Origin: Eubacterium sp.
GTDB taxonomy: Bacteria; Bacillota; Clostridia; Lachnospirales; Lachnospiraceae
Direction of reading: 5' to 3'
Length of the DNA stretch: 64,000 bases
Assembly: GCA_017480495.1 (NCBI GenBank)
Contig: JAFVAQ010000029.1
Coordinates: forward strand, 1 to 64,000
The first letter of the stretch is position 1. Each line of letters starts with the position of its first letter. The notes beneath the pieces are model-generated. The model searched no databases. It saw only the letters and a program-made list of their open reading frames with translations, and was not told the DNA's origin. The translations under genes and the position numbers were made by a program. Below, in pieces: positions 33,809 to 42,851 of the stretch.

Positions 33809-34867
33809 TTAAGCCACCTCCTTCTTCGTAGATTTAATCTTGTTAATGGACTGTGAAAAAGCCTTGCGGACCGCTGGAGAACTTACTACAACTAGAATTA
33901 TAACGACTACAGCCTTGTAAGCTGACAGGGCATCTGAATTTACATTCATCTTATATAAAGTTGTCGTAAGGAACTGAATAACATATGCGCCTAGTATTGA
34001 AGCTGGCATGTTAAACTTACCACCACTAAGAGCATTTCCTCCAAGTGCAACTGCAAGGATTGCATCCATCTCTATATCCTTTGCAATAACTGAGTAGTTG
34101 ATAGTTGATAATCTACTAACCTTGATAAGACCAGCAACTGCCACGCAGAGGCCAAGGATAACAAATGTCAGGAACTTGATGAACTGAGGATTGATACCGT
34201 TCAGTCTAGAGGAACTCTCATTTATACCCACTGACTGAGTGTACAGACCAAGAGTTGTGAACTTCAGCACCAACATAACCACGATAACTGAGATCATAGC
34301 TATGAAGAATGGTGTTGGAATTGGAACTCCAGGAATATATCCTCCGTAATATCCGAATTTTGGATCACTGATAATTGGAAGCTCGTTGTTGTTGATCCAA
34401 GCTGCTATAGAACGACCTGCTGTAAAGAGAATCAGTGTCGCAACCATCGGTTGTATCTTGAAGTAAGCAACGAGTATTCCGTTAAATGCACCAAAGAGCA
34501 TTGATACTATGCATGCTACAAGGAAAGCAACAATTATAGGAGCTTGAAGCCCATCAGGTCTTGAATTTGTACCGCAAAGAACTCTAAGAATTACACTACC
34601 TGCAATAGCTATAGTTGCGCCCACTGAGATATCCTGTCCCCCCGACGCTGCTGTTACAAGTGTCATTCCTATAGCAAGTATGGCAAGCTCTGAACCATAA
34701 TCAAGTATGGTTATAAGATATCCAGAAAGAACTGGATCACCAGCACTATTTGTTCCAAGTGTCACTTTGAAGAAAGAAGGATCCATAAAAAGGTTAAAGA
34801 GAGCCATTACAATTATAGCTACTAAAGGTATAAGCAACTGTTTATTAAATACTTTTTTCTTATTCAT
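33809..34867 (-). CDS. Sugar ABC transporter permease, YtfT-like
   Basis: 352 aa from ATG 34865-34867, 8 bases after GGAGG; a GTG one codon earlier also exists. RbsC-family permease with the loop AASGGQDISVGATIAIAG and the C-terminal VALGGNALSGGKFNMPASILGAYV. It carries a hydrophilic external segment near NNNELPIISDPKFGYYGGYIP. The start overlaps the end of the ATPase gene, implying coupled translation. It pairs with the YjfF-like permease as a heterodimeric pore. Confidence 0.88.
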   Translation of the reverse strand: MNKKKVFNKQLLIPLVAIIVMALFNLFMDPSFFKVTLGTNSAGDPVLSGYLITILDYGSELAILAIGMTLVTAASGGQDISVGATIAIAGSVILRVLCGTNSRPDGLQAPIIVAFLVACIVSMLFGAFNGILVAYFKIQPMVATLILFTAGRSIAAWINNNELPIISDPKFGYYGGYIPGVPIPTPFFIAMISVIVVMLVLKFTTLGLYTQSVGINESSSRLNGINPQFIKFLTFVILGLCVAVAGLIKVSRLSTINYSVIAKDIEMDAILAVALGGNALSGGKFNMPASILGAYVIQFLTTTLYKMNVNSDALSAYKAVVVIILVVVSSPAVRKAFSQSINKIKSTKKEVA

Positions 34868-36407
34868 CACTCTCTCCTCCTTCCTCTTCTACTTTTTCTT
34901 CGCCACCAGCAATGGTCTTCATGATTCCACTCTGAGTAAGCTCTGCTCCCTTAAGCTCGCCAACAACCTTTCTATCTCTCATTACAATGAGTCTTGAACA
35001 GGTTCTCAGCATCTCGTCTGTTTCAGAAGAAATAAATGTAATACTCATTCCTTCTGATGCAAGCTTAAGCACAAGCTTCTGAATATCTACCTTAGTACCT
35101 ACATCAATACCTCGAGTAGGCTCATCCAGTATCAGATATTCTGGATGCATAAGCAGCCATCTGGCTACGATAACCTTCTGCTGATTACCACCTGAAAGAG
35201 ATTTGATAGGTGTATCCGCCGAAGCTGTTTTTATATCTAGAAGCTTAATATATTCATCTGCAAGTCTGTAGGTTTCAGCCTTTGAAAATGGTCTGAAGAA
35301 GCCTCTAAGTACCTGCGCCGCAAGGATAATATTTTCTCTAACTGATAAGTCTCCAACTATACCATCCAGCTTTCTATCCTCCGGCAGATAAGCTATACCA
35401 TTTTTCATCGCATCTAATGGCTTGGTTATCTTAACATCCTTACCATTTTTCTTAACTTTACCTGTGATAACTCGGTCTGCTCCGAAGATTGCTCTTACGC
35501 ATTCGCTTCGGCCAGATCCAAGAAGACCAGTGAAGCCATTTACCTCTCCCTTCTGAATATGGAAATCAAATGGCTTAATACCTGCATTTGACTGAAGTCC
35601 TTTAGCCTCAAAAACAGGAACCTCGTCACTCTCTACTTCTGTCTCTGCAGATTCTTCCTTGATATCTGACAAATCATCAAGCTCTTTACCAAGCATCTTT
35701 GAAACAAGTTCTACTCTTGGAAGCTGACTGATGTCATATTCTCCAACAAGCTTTCCATCTCTAAGAACTGTTATCTTGTCACATACTTCATATACCTGAT
35801 CAAGGAAATGAGTAACGAAAATGATTCCTACTCCCTTTGCCTTCAGATCTCTCATGAGTCCAAACAGCTTCTGAACTTCACTTTCATCCAGAGATGAAGT
35901 TGGTTCATCCAGAATCAGAACCTTACATTCCATATCCACAGCTCTCGCTATCGCAACCATCTGTTGTACAGCGAGTGAACAGCTTGCCAGCTGCTGAGTT
36001 GCACTTACTGCGATATCCAGAGACTTAAGGATTCTGTCCGCTTCCTCATTCATTTTCTTCCAGTTAGTAAACTTGCTCTTAGTTCTTCCTATGAACATAT
36101 TCTCCGCAACTGTAAGATTAGGACACAGTGTTATCTCCTGATAAACTGTACTTATTCCAAGATTCTGAGCATCCTGCGGAGAGTGAATATTCACCTCTGA
36201 CTCATTACCCTTGAGGAATATCTTTCCTTCTTCTTTCTCATAAACTCCTGTTATAACCTTGATGAGGGTTGATTTACCTGCACCATTCTCGCCCATAAGT
36301 GCATGTATTTCTCCTTCACGAAGGGTGAAGTCTACATCTTGAAGAGCTTTTACACCAGGAAAGATCTTATATATATTGTGTAGTTCTAAAACTGCATTTT
36401 CTTTCAC
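34860..36407 (-). CDS. Sugar ABC transporter ATPase with two NBDs (YtfR/MglA-like)
   Basis: 515 aa, two nucleotide-binding domains. The N-terminal NBD has Walker A GENGAGKSTLIKVI, Walker B LILDEPTSSLDESE and a degenerate signature (LAVQQMVAIARA). The C-terminal NBD has a degenerate Walker A (GLLGSGRSECVRAIFG) but an intact LSGGNQQKVIVARWL and LILDEPTRGIDVG. This asymmetry is normal for the CUT2 class. The start codon is GTG (36405-36407) behind AGGTGAGG. It ends in a Glu-rich tail. It energises the two permeases encoded downstream. Confidence 0.93.
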   Translation of the reverse strand: MKENAVLELHNIYKIFPGVKALQDVDFTLREGEIHALMGENGAGKSTLIKVITGVYEKEEGKIFLKGNESEVNIHSPQDAQNLGISTVYQEITLCPNLTVAENMFIGRTKSKFTNWKKMNEEADRILKSLDIAVSATQQLASCSLAVQQMVAIARAVDMECKVLILDEPTSSLDESEVQKLFGLMRDLKAKGVGIIFVTHFLDQVYEVCDKITVLRDGKLVGEYDISQLPRVELVSKMLGKELDDLSDIKEESAETEVESDEVPVFEAKGLQSNAGIKPFDFHIQKGEVNGFTGLLGSGRSECVRAIFGADRVITGKVKKNGKDVKITKPLDAMKNGIAYLPEDRKLDGIVGDLSVRENIILAAQVLRGFFRPFSKAETYRLADEYIKLLDIKTASADTPIKSLSGGNQQKVIVARWLLMHPEYLILDEPTRGIDVGTKVDIQKLVLKLASEGMSITFISSETDEMLRTCSRLIVMRDRKVVGELKGAELTQSGIMKTIAGGEEKVEEEGGESDE

Positions 36408-36457
36408 AGCCTCACCTCATTTTTCTAATCATAATTTATGTCTTATAAAGAGCACGA

Positions 36458-36487
36458 GGGCGCAACATTTAGATCAATGCCGCACCC
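36458..36487 (-). promoter_or_regulatory. Intercistronic hairpin between binding protein and ATPase genes
   Basis: On the minus strand GGGTGCGGCAT (36477-36487) pairs with ATGTTGCGCCC (36458-36468), 11 bp with three G-U pairs and an 8-base loop. No U tract follows. Such hairpins between a binding protein and its ATPase often stabilise the upstream message and lower the downstream dose. Confidence 0.6.
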
Positions 36488-36514
36488 CCACACCCATGTA
36501 TAAAGGTTTCTTAA

Positions 36515-37516
36515 TTAGATACCATATTTATCAACATCATCCTGTGTGATTGAAGAAGCATCGAATCCCTTCTCTTCCATGATGATAACCTTGTTTGCTG
36601 GCTTCTCACCCTTCTCAAGAGTCTTGATAACTTCATCAATGTAGCTAGCCTGGAATGGATTACACTGTCCATCATAGTTCCAGTTCTGAGCAAGGAGCTC
36701 TTCGAGCGCCCACTTGTTGCAGTCAAATCCCATAACTACTACGTCCTTACCAACACCGTGTGAGATGTTAGCCTTATCAAGTGCCTCAACTGCACCCTTA
36801 GCCATATCGTCGTTCTCTGCATAGATTACGTTGAAAGACTCACCTGAGTCGATAACTGACTGAACGATCTGCTGAGCCTTCTCTGCATTCCACTCAGCTG
36901 TCTGCTGTGTAACGATCTTCCAACCATTGTCCTTAGCCATCTGATCAAGTGCTCCAGATCTACCCTGCTGAGCAGCTGATCCCATAACACCCTGAAGGTG
37001 AATGATGTTGTACTCGCTGAGGTTCTGATCCTTAAGCCAATTAGCTGCTGTCTCGCCTTCCTTATCCATATCAGATACGATAGAAGCTGCATAGAGACTC
37101 TCGTCTGCGTCGATTGTACGGTCGAAGAGGATTACCTGAATTCCTGCATCCTGTGCATCCTTGAGAACACTATCCCATCCTGATGTATCAGCTGCTGAAA
37201 GAAGAAGATAATCAACTCCATCCTGGATAAACTTCTGAGCTGCTGTAATCTGCTCATCATTCTTTAAGCTGTAAGCAAAGGAAGCATCATATCCATTTGC
37301 CTCACAGAACATAGCCTTGAGATCCTTGTCGTTAGCTGTACGATAACCTGACTCGTTTGGATCGTTGTTGATGATACCAACCTTAATCTTGTCACCGCCG
37401 CCTGATCCTGAACCTGAATCATCAGCTGCTTCCTTGCTTCCACCACAAGCTGCAAGGCCGAGCACCATAGTTGCAGCAACTACTGTTGCCAGAATTTTCT
37501 TTCCGAATTTTTTCAT
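36515..37516 (-). CDS. Sugar-binding lipoprotein of the ABC transporter
   Basis: Start ATG 37514-37516 (333 aa), with GGAGG 8 bases upstream; an ATG five codons earlier overlaps that site. The signal peptide ends in the lipobox GLAAC, followed by a Gly/Ser/Asp linker. The periplasmic-binding-protein fold (Peripla_BP_4, YtfQ group) shows KVGIINNDPNESGYR, QKFIQDGVDYLLLSA, DRTID and IYAENDDMAKGAVEAL. It is first in the transporter transcription unit, which is usual for the most abundant component. It is paralogous to the lipoprotein at 37743..38831 (shared CNP-x-Q segment and overall layout). Confidence 0.9.
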   Translation of the reverse strand: MKKFGKKILATVVAATMVLGLAACGGSKEAADDSGSGSGGGDKIKVGIINNDPNESGYRTANDKDLKAMFCEANGYDASFAYSLKNDEQITAAQKFIQDGVDYLLLSAADTSGWDSVLKDAQDAGIQVILFDRTIDADESLYAASIVSDMDKEGETAANWLKDQNLSEYNIIHLQGVMGSAAQQGRSGALDQMAKDNGWKIVTQQTAEWNAEKAQQIVQSVIDSGESFNVIYAENDDMAKGAVEALDKANISHGVGKDVVVMGFDCNKWALEELLAQNWNYDGQCNPFQASYIDEVIKTLEKGEKPANKVIIMEEKGFDASSITQDDVDKYGI

Positions 37517-37547
37517 TAAAAAACCCTCCATTTCACTTTGACTTTTT

Positions 37548-37565
37548 CCAAAACCGCTGTTTTGG
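37548..37565 (-). promoter_or_regulatory. Leader hairpin before the sugar-binding protein gene
   Basis: CCAAAAC (37548-37554), CGCT, GTTTTGG (37559-37565): a perfect 7-bp stem in the 5' leader, about 30 bases before the ATG. A TATAAT lies further upstream on the minus strand (complement of 37611-37616) without a convincing -35, fitting activator-dependent transcription. Confidence 0.5.
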
Positions 37566-37721
37566 TTATCACCGTTTTACTGATGAGTAAAATATATCAA
37601 AGTATGAAGGATTATAATACGGAGTATCTTTTGAATAATTTTCAAATATTTATTTTATAGTTTTTTCAATTTTTCAATATTTTATTCAAAGTTTGTTTTT
37701 TTATTATTTATATTTTTCAAC

Positions 37722-37754
37722 TAAAAAAGAGAGTACCTTTAGTTAGTACTCTCT
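37722..37754 (-). terminator. Terminator overlapping the sensor-lipoprotein stop codon
   Basis: AGAGAGTAC (arm 37746-37754 read on minus) pairs with GTACTCTCT (37728-37736), then TTTTTTAG. The upstream arm encodes the last residues of the lipoprotein and its TAA stop lies at the edge of the loop. Confidence 0.8.
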
Positions 37755-38831
37755 AGAATTTAAAATGCTCTCTGTTAGCATTGTAATCTCGTAGTCTTCG
37801 TCATTTATCTTAACGCTCTTAACTGTATCATCAAGCGCGAAAGCACTCTCTTTAACATATGTATATTTATTATATTCTTCACCATTTTTAACCGCTTTAA
37901 CCAGTTTCTCTATTTCTTCTCCCTGAAGCGGATTACATTCTACATCCAGCGCAATCTTACCTTCAAGAACCTTGCTGAGTCCTGAGTGAGCAGCATCAAA
38001 GGATATAATAAGTATCTCGCCATTTTTGATATCTGTTCCAACCGTTCTACCGGATTCCTCTATAGCTTCAATAGCACCAATAGCTTCATTATCATTTTCA
38101 CAATAGACTACATTTATATCGTCATATTCCTTAAGAAGATTTTGCATAACCTCCTTAGCCTTGGTCTGAGCATAGTCCGCCGGAACTTCCGCTATCAGAT
38201 TCCAGCCATAATTTCTACTTGCCTCCTCAAGCCCTGAGGTTCTGCCTATCTGAGCAGTAGCTCCTAGGGTTCCTTGAATATCTACTATGTAGAGTTCTTC
38301 AGGAGCTATTCCTTTAGCCTCGGTAAAACTCTTAAGCCATTCACAGGCGACCTTTGCCTCTTTTCCGAAGTCCGAACCAACCCACGCTGTAACAAGAGAT
38401 GTATCTGTAACTCTAACCTGTCTATCAACAACTACAACAGGAATATCAGCATCTCTTGCTTCTTCCAAAACCGTATCCCATCCTGTCTCCATAACAGGAG
38501 CCAGCACTATACAGTCAACCTCCTGTTGAGTGAAGTTCCTAATAGCCAGAAACTGTTTATCCTGTTTCTGCTGTGCGTCATCAAACATCAGTTCAAAACC
38601 ATTTGCTCTAGTGAGACTACTTTTGATAGATTCTGTATTAGCTACACGCCAGTCAGATTCTGCACCCAGCTGAGAAAAACCAACAGTGATAAGCTCAGAC
38701 TCCCCCGCCTCGCTGGTTTCCTTTTCCTCCTTTTTACCGCAGCCCGCAGCAGTAAGCAGAAATGCAGTAGTTAGCAGAAGCGCTATGCTTCGATATATCT
38801 TTTTTCTTTTACTATAGCTTTTCTTTATCAT
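37743..38831 (-). CDS. YtfQ-like sugar-binding lipoprotein, probable sensor component
   Basis: 362 aa. Basic N-terminus, hydrophobic core, lipobox TAAGC, then the binding fold: VGFSQLGAESDWRVANTESIKSS, a close match to YtfQ (galactofuranose-binding), VDCIVLAPVMETGWDTVLEEA, DRQVRV and YCENDNEAIGAIEAI. It is encoded 15 bases after the histidine kinase gene and ends in its own terminator, separate from the transporter unit. By analogy with XylFII-LytS and similar three-component systems, it probably presents the bound sugar to the kinase. A second transport binding protein is the alternative. Confidence 0.85.
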   Translation of the reverse strand: MIKKSYSKRKKIYRSIALLLTTAFLLTAAGCGKKEEKETSEAGESELITVGFSQLGAESDWRVANTESIKSSLTRANGFELMFDDAQQKQDKQFLAIRNFTQQEVDCIVLAPVMETGWDTVLEEARDADIPVVVVDRQVRVTDTSLVTAWVGSDFGKEAKVACEWLKSFTEAKGIAPEELYIVDIQGTLGATAQIGRTSGLEEASRNYGWNLIAEVPADYAQTKAKEVMQNLLKEYDDINVVYCENDNEAIGAIEAIEESGRTVGTDIKNGEILIISFDAAHSGLSKVLEGKIALDVECNPLQGEEIEKLVKAVKNGEEYNKYTYVKESAFALDDTVKSVKINDEDYEITMLTESILNSREY

Positions 38832-38846
38832 AATGCCCTTTCACTA

Positions 38847-40334
38847 TCACTGAATAGGAATTCTTACAGTAACTGTTGTGCCTTCCTCATACGTACTCTC
38901 TACATCAAGACCGAAGTTTTCTCCGTAGAGCATTTCTATTCGCTTCTCAACATTTGCCATACCGAAGCCGCGCTTATCATCTATAGTTATCTCTCCGGAA
39001 ATAAGCTTACGAAGTCTTTCTAGTTCTTCTTCGTTCATGCCTATTCCATTATCTTTTACCTTGAAGATAATCGTTCCAGAAGCTTCTCCTTCTGCAGTTT
39101 TTTCGTCTGTTTTAGATAGGTATCCCTCTACTATTATCTTTCCTCCCCCACGTTTATTTTTAATACCGTGGTAGAGTGCATTTTCAACAATTGGTTGAAG
39201 CGTAAGCTTCTGTATATGATAGTCCAGGATATCTTCAGCTATATCTATCTCATAATCCAAAATATCCTGATATCTATATCTTTGAATCTCTAGATAGTTC
39301 TTAACATGTTCCTTTTCATTACGTATGGTGATCTCGCTTTCACCCTTACTAAGGGATATTCTAAAGAAGCTTGAAAGCTCCTGGATGATCTGGATTGCTT
39401 TCTTGTTCTCCCCCGCTTCTGTCATCCATATGATTGCATCTAAAGTGTTATATAGGAAATGCGGATTAATCTGTTCCTGAAGAAGTCTAAGCTCCGCGTC
39501 CTTAGCATTTTCCTGCTCACGGTGTATGTCCTCTACCAGATTCTCGATTTCTTTAACCATGCTGTTAAAGCTGTCTGCCAGAGTTTTCATCTCATCATCT
39601 CTATCCGGATGGTAAGATACTGTAAAGTCACCTCCGGCAAACTTCTCGGTCATACCAACAAGTTCCGTGATTGGTTCTGTTATTCGTTCAGATAGTCTTC
39701 TCGACAGGAAATATATAACAACCAGAATTATAATAAGAACAATAATCATTATCCTGATGGTGTTTAGGAGACTGGAAGCAACCTGGCGACGGAGCATTTC
39801 CATGTTTTGTGCTTCGTCATAGATATATTTCTGGATGTCCTCTTGAATAAGAGAAGTAAGAGTACGGATATTCATATCCAGCATCTCCATATTCTCATCG
39901 TAATGACCACCCTCTTCAACATTTATAAGGATGTCATCCACTCTTTCATCCAGTATCTCTAGAAGCTTGATGAGCGCTGTAAGATCCGCCCTGACATTGT
40001 CCTCGGTAGTCTTTTCACGTAGCTCTTCAAAATGCTCCTTCGCCTCCGCTATAAGGGCCTTAGGATCATCATTTTCCAGTTTCTCATCAGCATTGGTCCA
40101 GTTTGCAGAACCTATAATGATTCGGTACATCATCTCATCCATAGATTCTTTAAAACTCATATTATATTCATTTGCGCTTGTGATATTACGCACCAGAAGA
40201 TCGTAATCCTGATAGAAGCCGTACATCCTTATTATCGCAATACTAAAAAGGATAATAAGTGGGATAACACATATCCATATATACTTTATCAACTTGGATT
40301 GTATCTTGCTGCCTCTTTTTTTCTCAGCCTTCAA
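38847..40334 (-). CDS. Sensor histidine kinase, YesM/LytS type
   Basis: 495 aa. TM1 (about 20-42) and TM2 (about 190-212) flank an extracellular helical domain of ~145 residues. A HAMP domain follows (LSERITEPITELVGMTEKFAGGDF), then a His_kinase domain with QINPHFLYNTLDAIIWM (phospho-His) and an HATPase domain with LTLQPIVENALYHGIKNK, DNGIGM and GFGMANVEKRI. The start is TTG (40332-40334), 10 bases after AAAGGA; no better start is seen. It pairs with the YesN-type regulator directly upstream. Confidence 0.92.
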   Translation of the reverse strand: MKAEKKRGSKIQSKLIKYIWICVIPLIILFSIAIIRMYGFYQDYDLLVRNITSANEYNMSFKESMDEMMYRIIIGSANWTNADEKLENDDPKALIAEAKEHFEELREKTTEDNVRADLTALIKLLEILDERVDDILINVEEGGHYDENMEMLDMNIRTLTSLIQEDIQKYIYDEAQNMEMLRRQVASSLLNTIRIMIIVLIIILVVIYFLSRRLSERITEPITELVGMTEKFAGGDFTVSYHPDRDDEMKTLADSFNSMVKEIENLVEDIHREQENAKDAELRLLQEQINPHFLYNTLDAIIWMTEAGENKKAIQIIQELSSFFRISLSKGESEITIRNEKEHVKNYLEIQRYRYQDILDYEIDIAEDILDYHIQKLTLQPIVENALYHGIKNKRGGGKIIVEGYLSKTDEKTAEGEASGTIIFKVKDNGIGMNEEELERLRKLISGEITIDDKRGFGMANVEKRIEMLYGENFGLDVESTYEEGTTVTVRIPIQ

Positions 40335-40377
40335 AACCTATTATTCCTTTTCTGCATTACTAAGATTGAAAGTCTTT

Positions 40378-42075
40378 TTACTTCTTTGTTCTTCTATATT
40401 CCTTAGGAGACATGCCTGTAGTCTTCTTGAAAATATAACTAAAATAATGTGGATCTCTATAGCCCACCTCGAATCCAATTTCTGAAGTCTTCATCGAAGT
40501 GCAGGTAAGTAGCTCTTTCGCATTTTCCATGCGCACGCGAGTTAGATAGTCAATAAATGTTTCTCCAGTTTCCTTCCTGAAAATGGCACTGAAATGATTC
40601 GAGCTGACATTTACATTTGAAGCAACCAGCTGAAGGGACATATCTTCATTTCTATATTCATCTTGAATGAATTTCTTAGCCTTCTCAATAATTTCCAGAT
40701 ATTTCTTATCTGATATCTGGTTACGATATTCAATCATACTATTGAGAAGAAGCCTTATATATTCCTTAGAGGAATCAAGGTTTTCCACGAATTTGATAGG
40801 ATCCTTCAACTCTCCAAGTATGTCAGATGCCTTGTCCCTACCTACGCCCATACTATCTAAAAATGTAAGACCGCTAAGAAGCGATTCCATGAGGATGTAC
40901 TGACGGAACATGATCGAGCCCATAGCATCCTCTCCTATACTATTAAAGTATTCATTTACTAGGTCGCCCACCTCAGACAAAGTTCCGCTTCTAAGGAAAT
41001 GAAGAATAGTTTTCTGCGACAACATTTTGAAATCGATTCCGCTGATATCAAGTTTTCTGATATCTATGTTGCCCAAATCCATATCCTGAGCAGAATCTTT
41101 TTTCTCCGCCTCGATAGTTTCTCGGATCTTTCTCTGCCTCTGTGGAGTATCATCATTTCCAAGTATTATGCAGCTTTCGTCCAGCATATATCTATCAGCA
41201 AATCTTCTGCTGGCATCTCTATATGAATTATTTACATCTCGAATTCGTTCTACTGATTTTCCACAGGAAATAAAATAGATCCAATCCTCGAAATCCTTCA
41301 TTATATCTGTGATACGTCCGATACCTCGATTAATATTTGTTCCCATTTCCTCAAGTGTATCAGACTTCTCGAGAAAGCACAGAACGTCGCCCACCTGCTC
41401 ATACAAATATACATTATCAAGATCTGCAAATTCTTCTTTGATTCTCTTAAGAATTTCTTCATTCACACCGGAATAAGCGTTGACATCGGAGTCTTCCCGA
41501 TCCTTTAGAAATGCTTGGAATAGCACTATAGAATAATAAGTGGCAGTAATATCAATTCCTAGCTCGCGTCCCTGTTCCAGCGACTCCTGCATAGATATTT
41601 TGCCATCTATCATATCATGAATAAACTTCTGTCTCTCAAGAGCGCGTATTTCCTCCATGTCCTGAAGATACTTCTCACGCGCCTGTTCCTCCTGTCTATG
41701 AGCCTTGATAGATTCAGCTATCTTTCCAAGCTCTTTAAGGAGATTTTCTCCAGAAACAGGTTTAAGTATATATTCTTCCACGCCAATACTGATAGCCTGC
41801 TTAGCATAATTGAAATCATCATAACCACTAAGCACAACTATCTTGATGTCCGACAGTTCCTTCTTAACTAAAGTTGCCAGTTCTAGACCATCCATAAAAG
41901 GCATACGAATATCGGTGATCAGAATGTCCGGTTTCGTCTTCAGAATCTTTGGAAATGCCATTTCCCCGTCTCCTGCTTCGCCTACCAGCTCGAAACCATT
42001 TTTCTCCCAATCAACGGACTTCTTTATGCCTTCTCGGATTGCATATTCGTCTTCTACCAAAAAAACCTTTATCAT
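40378..42075 (-). CDS. Response regulator with AraC-type DNA-binding domain (YesN-like)
   Basis: 565 aa. The receiver domain has the acidic pocket EDE and phospho-acceptor D55 in ILITDIRMPFMDG, and Lys in YILKP. A ~300-residue middle region has no clear family. The C-terminal AraC domain has two helix-turn-helix units (SLQLVASNVNVSSNHFSAIFR and KTSEIGFEVGYRDPHYFSYIFKK). It probably activates the transporter promoter upstream of 37516 and perhaps its own operon. GGGAGG lies 5 bases before the ATG. Confidence 0.93.
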   Translation of the reverse strand: MIKVFLVEDEYAIREGIKKSVDWEKNGFELVGEAGDGEMAFPKILKTKPDILITDIRMPFMDGLELATLVKKELSDIKIVVLSGYDDFNYAKQAISIGVEEYILKPVSGENLLKELGKIAESIKAHRQEEQAREKYLQDMEEIRALERQKFIHDMIDGKISMQESLEQGRELGIDITATYYSIVLFQAFLKDREDSDVNAYSGVNEEILKRIKEEFADLDNVYLYEQVGDVLCFLEKSDTLEEMGTNINRGIGRITDIMKDFEDWIYFISCGKSVERIRDVNNSYRDASRRFADRYMLDESCIILGNDDTPQRQRKIRETIEAEKKDSAQDMDLGNIDIRKLDISGIDFKMLSQKTILHFLRSGTLSEVGDLVNEYFNSIGEDAMGSIMFRQYILMESLLSGLTFLDSMGVGRDKASDILGELKDPIKFVENLDSSKEYIRLLLNSMIEYRNQISDKKYLEIIEKAKKFIQDEYRNEDMSLQLVASNVNVSSNHFSAIFRKETGETFIDYLTRVRMENAKELLTCTSMKTSEIGFEVGYRDPHYFSYIFKKTTGMSPKEYRRTKK

Positions 42076-42114
42076 GGTGCCTCCCAGGAATCCTCATTCC
42101 TGTTTATTACTTGT

Positions 42115-42810
42115 CTATCCCTGTCCGTAATATGCATTTTCACCATGCTTACGGAAGAAATGTTTATCTCTGATACAATCAGGTGCAGTCTTAACTGCTG
42201 GATTGATTAGTTCCGTCTTAAGTGCCATCTTGGCAACCTCTTCTAGAACAACTGCATTATGTACTGCTTCAGCAGCATCCTTACCCCATGTAAAAGGACC
42301 ATGGTTCGTACATAGAACACCAGGTGTATACATAGGATTTAGTCCTCTTTCGTCAAAGGTTTCTATTATTACAAGGCCTGTATTTTTCTCATACGCCTCA
42401 TCTATCTCCTCTGGAGTGAGGCTTCTGGCACATGGTATCTCACCATAAAAATAATCCGCATGTGTTGTTCCATAAAGTGGAATGCCTCTTCCCGCCTGAG
42501 CCCAGGATGTTGCCTCTGGAGAATGTGTATGAACTATTCCGCCTATTTCCTCGTACCTCTTATATAGTTCTAGATGCGTTGGAGTATCTGAGGATGGCTT
42601 ATATTTTCCTTCTACGCGATTGCCCTCAAGATCCATAACAACCATATCATCAGGTGTCATAATGTCATAGTCTACTCCACTTGGCTTAATAACAAATAGT
42701 CCTGCCTCTCTATCTATTCCACTAACATTTCCCCAGGTATAGGTAACAAGATTTCTCTTTGGAAGCTCCATATTAGCTTCAAATACTTTTATCTTTAACT
42801 CTTCTAGCAT
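42115..42810 (-). CDS. araD: L-ribulose-5-phosphate 4-epimerase
   Basis: Converts L-ribulose-5-P to D-xylulose-5-P. It is a class II aldolase-fold enzyme of 231 aa, the normal length. Seen: [26 protein letters not shown], the metal-binding [18 protein letters not shown], and the further His in GTTHADYF with the terminal His region ([10 protein letters not shown]). It lies between the FGGY kinase and the regulator genes. No L-arabinose isomerase is in this window, so either it is elsewhere or the substrate enters as ribulose. Confidence 0.93.
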   Translation of the reverse strand: MLEELKIKVFEANMELPKRNLVTYTWGNVSGIDREAGLFVIKPSGVDYDIMTPDDMVVMDLEGNRVEGKYKPSSDTPTHLELYKRYEEIGGIVHTHSPEATSWAQAGRGIPLYGTTHADYFYGEIPCARSLTPEEIDEAYEKNTGLVIIETFDERGLNPMYTPGVLCTNHGPFTWGKDAAEAVHNAVVLEEVAKMALKTELINPAVKTAPDCIRDKHFFRKHGENAYYGQG

Positions 42811-42832
42811 TTTTTTATCCTTTCAATTTTAA

Positions 42833-42851
42833 GCTGTATCTATTATACAGC
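42833..42851 (-). promoter_or_regulatory. Small hairpin at the kinase stop codon
   Basis: GCTGTAT (read on minus, 42845-42851) and ATACAGC (42833-42839), loop AATAG. The TAA stop of the kinase gene is in the stem/loop. It is too weak for a terminator; possibly it tunes araD translation. Confidence 0.35.

Noticed and set aside
37743-38831. A second complete sugar transporter
   Set aside because: Only the binding lipoprotein is present in that unit. It is flanked by the kinase gene and a terminator, with no ATPase or permease of its own.
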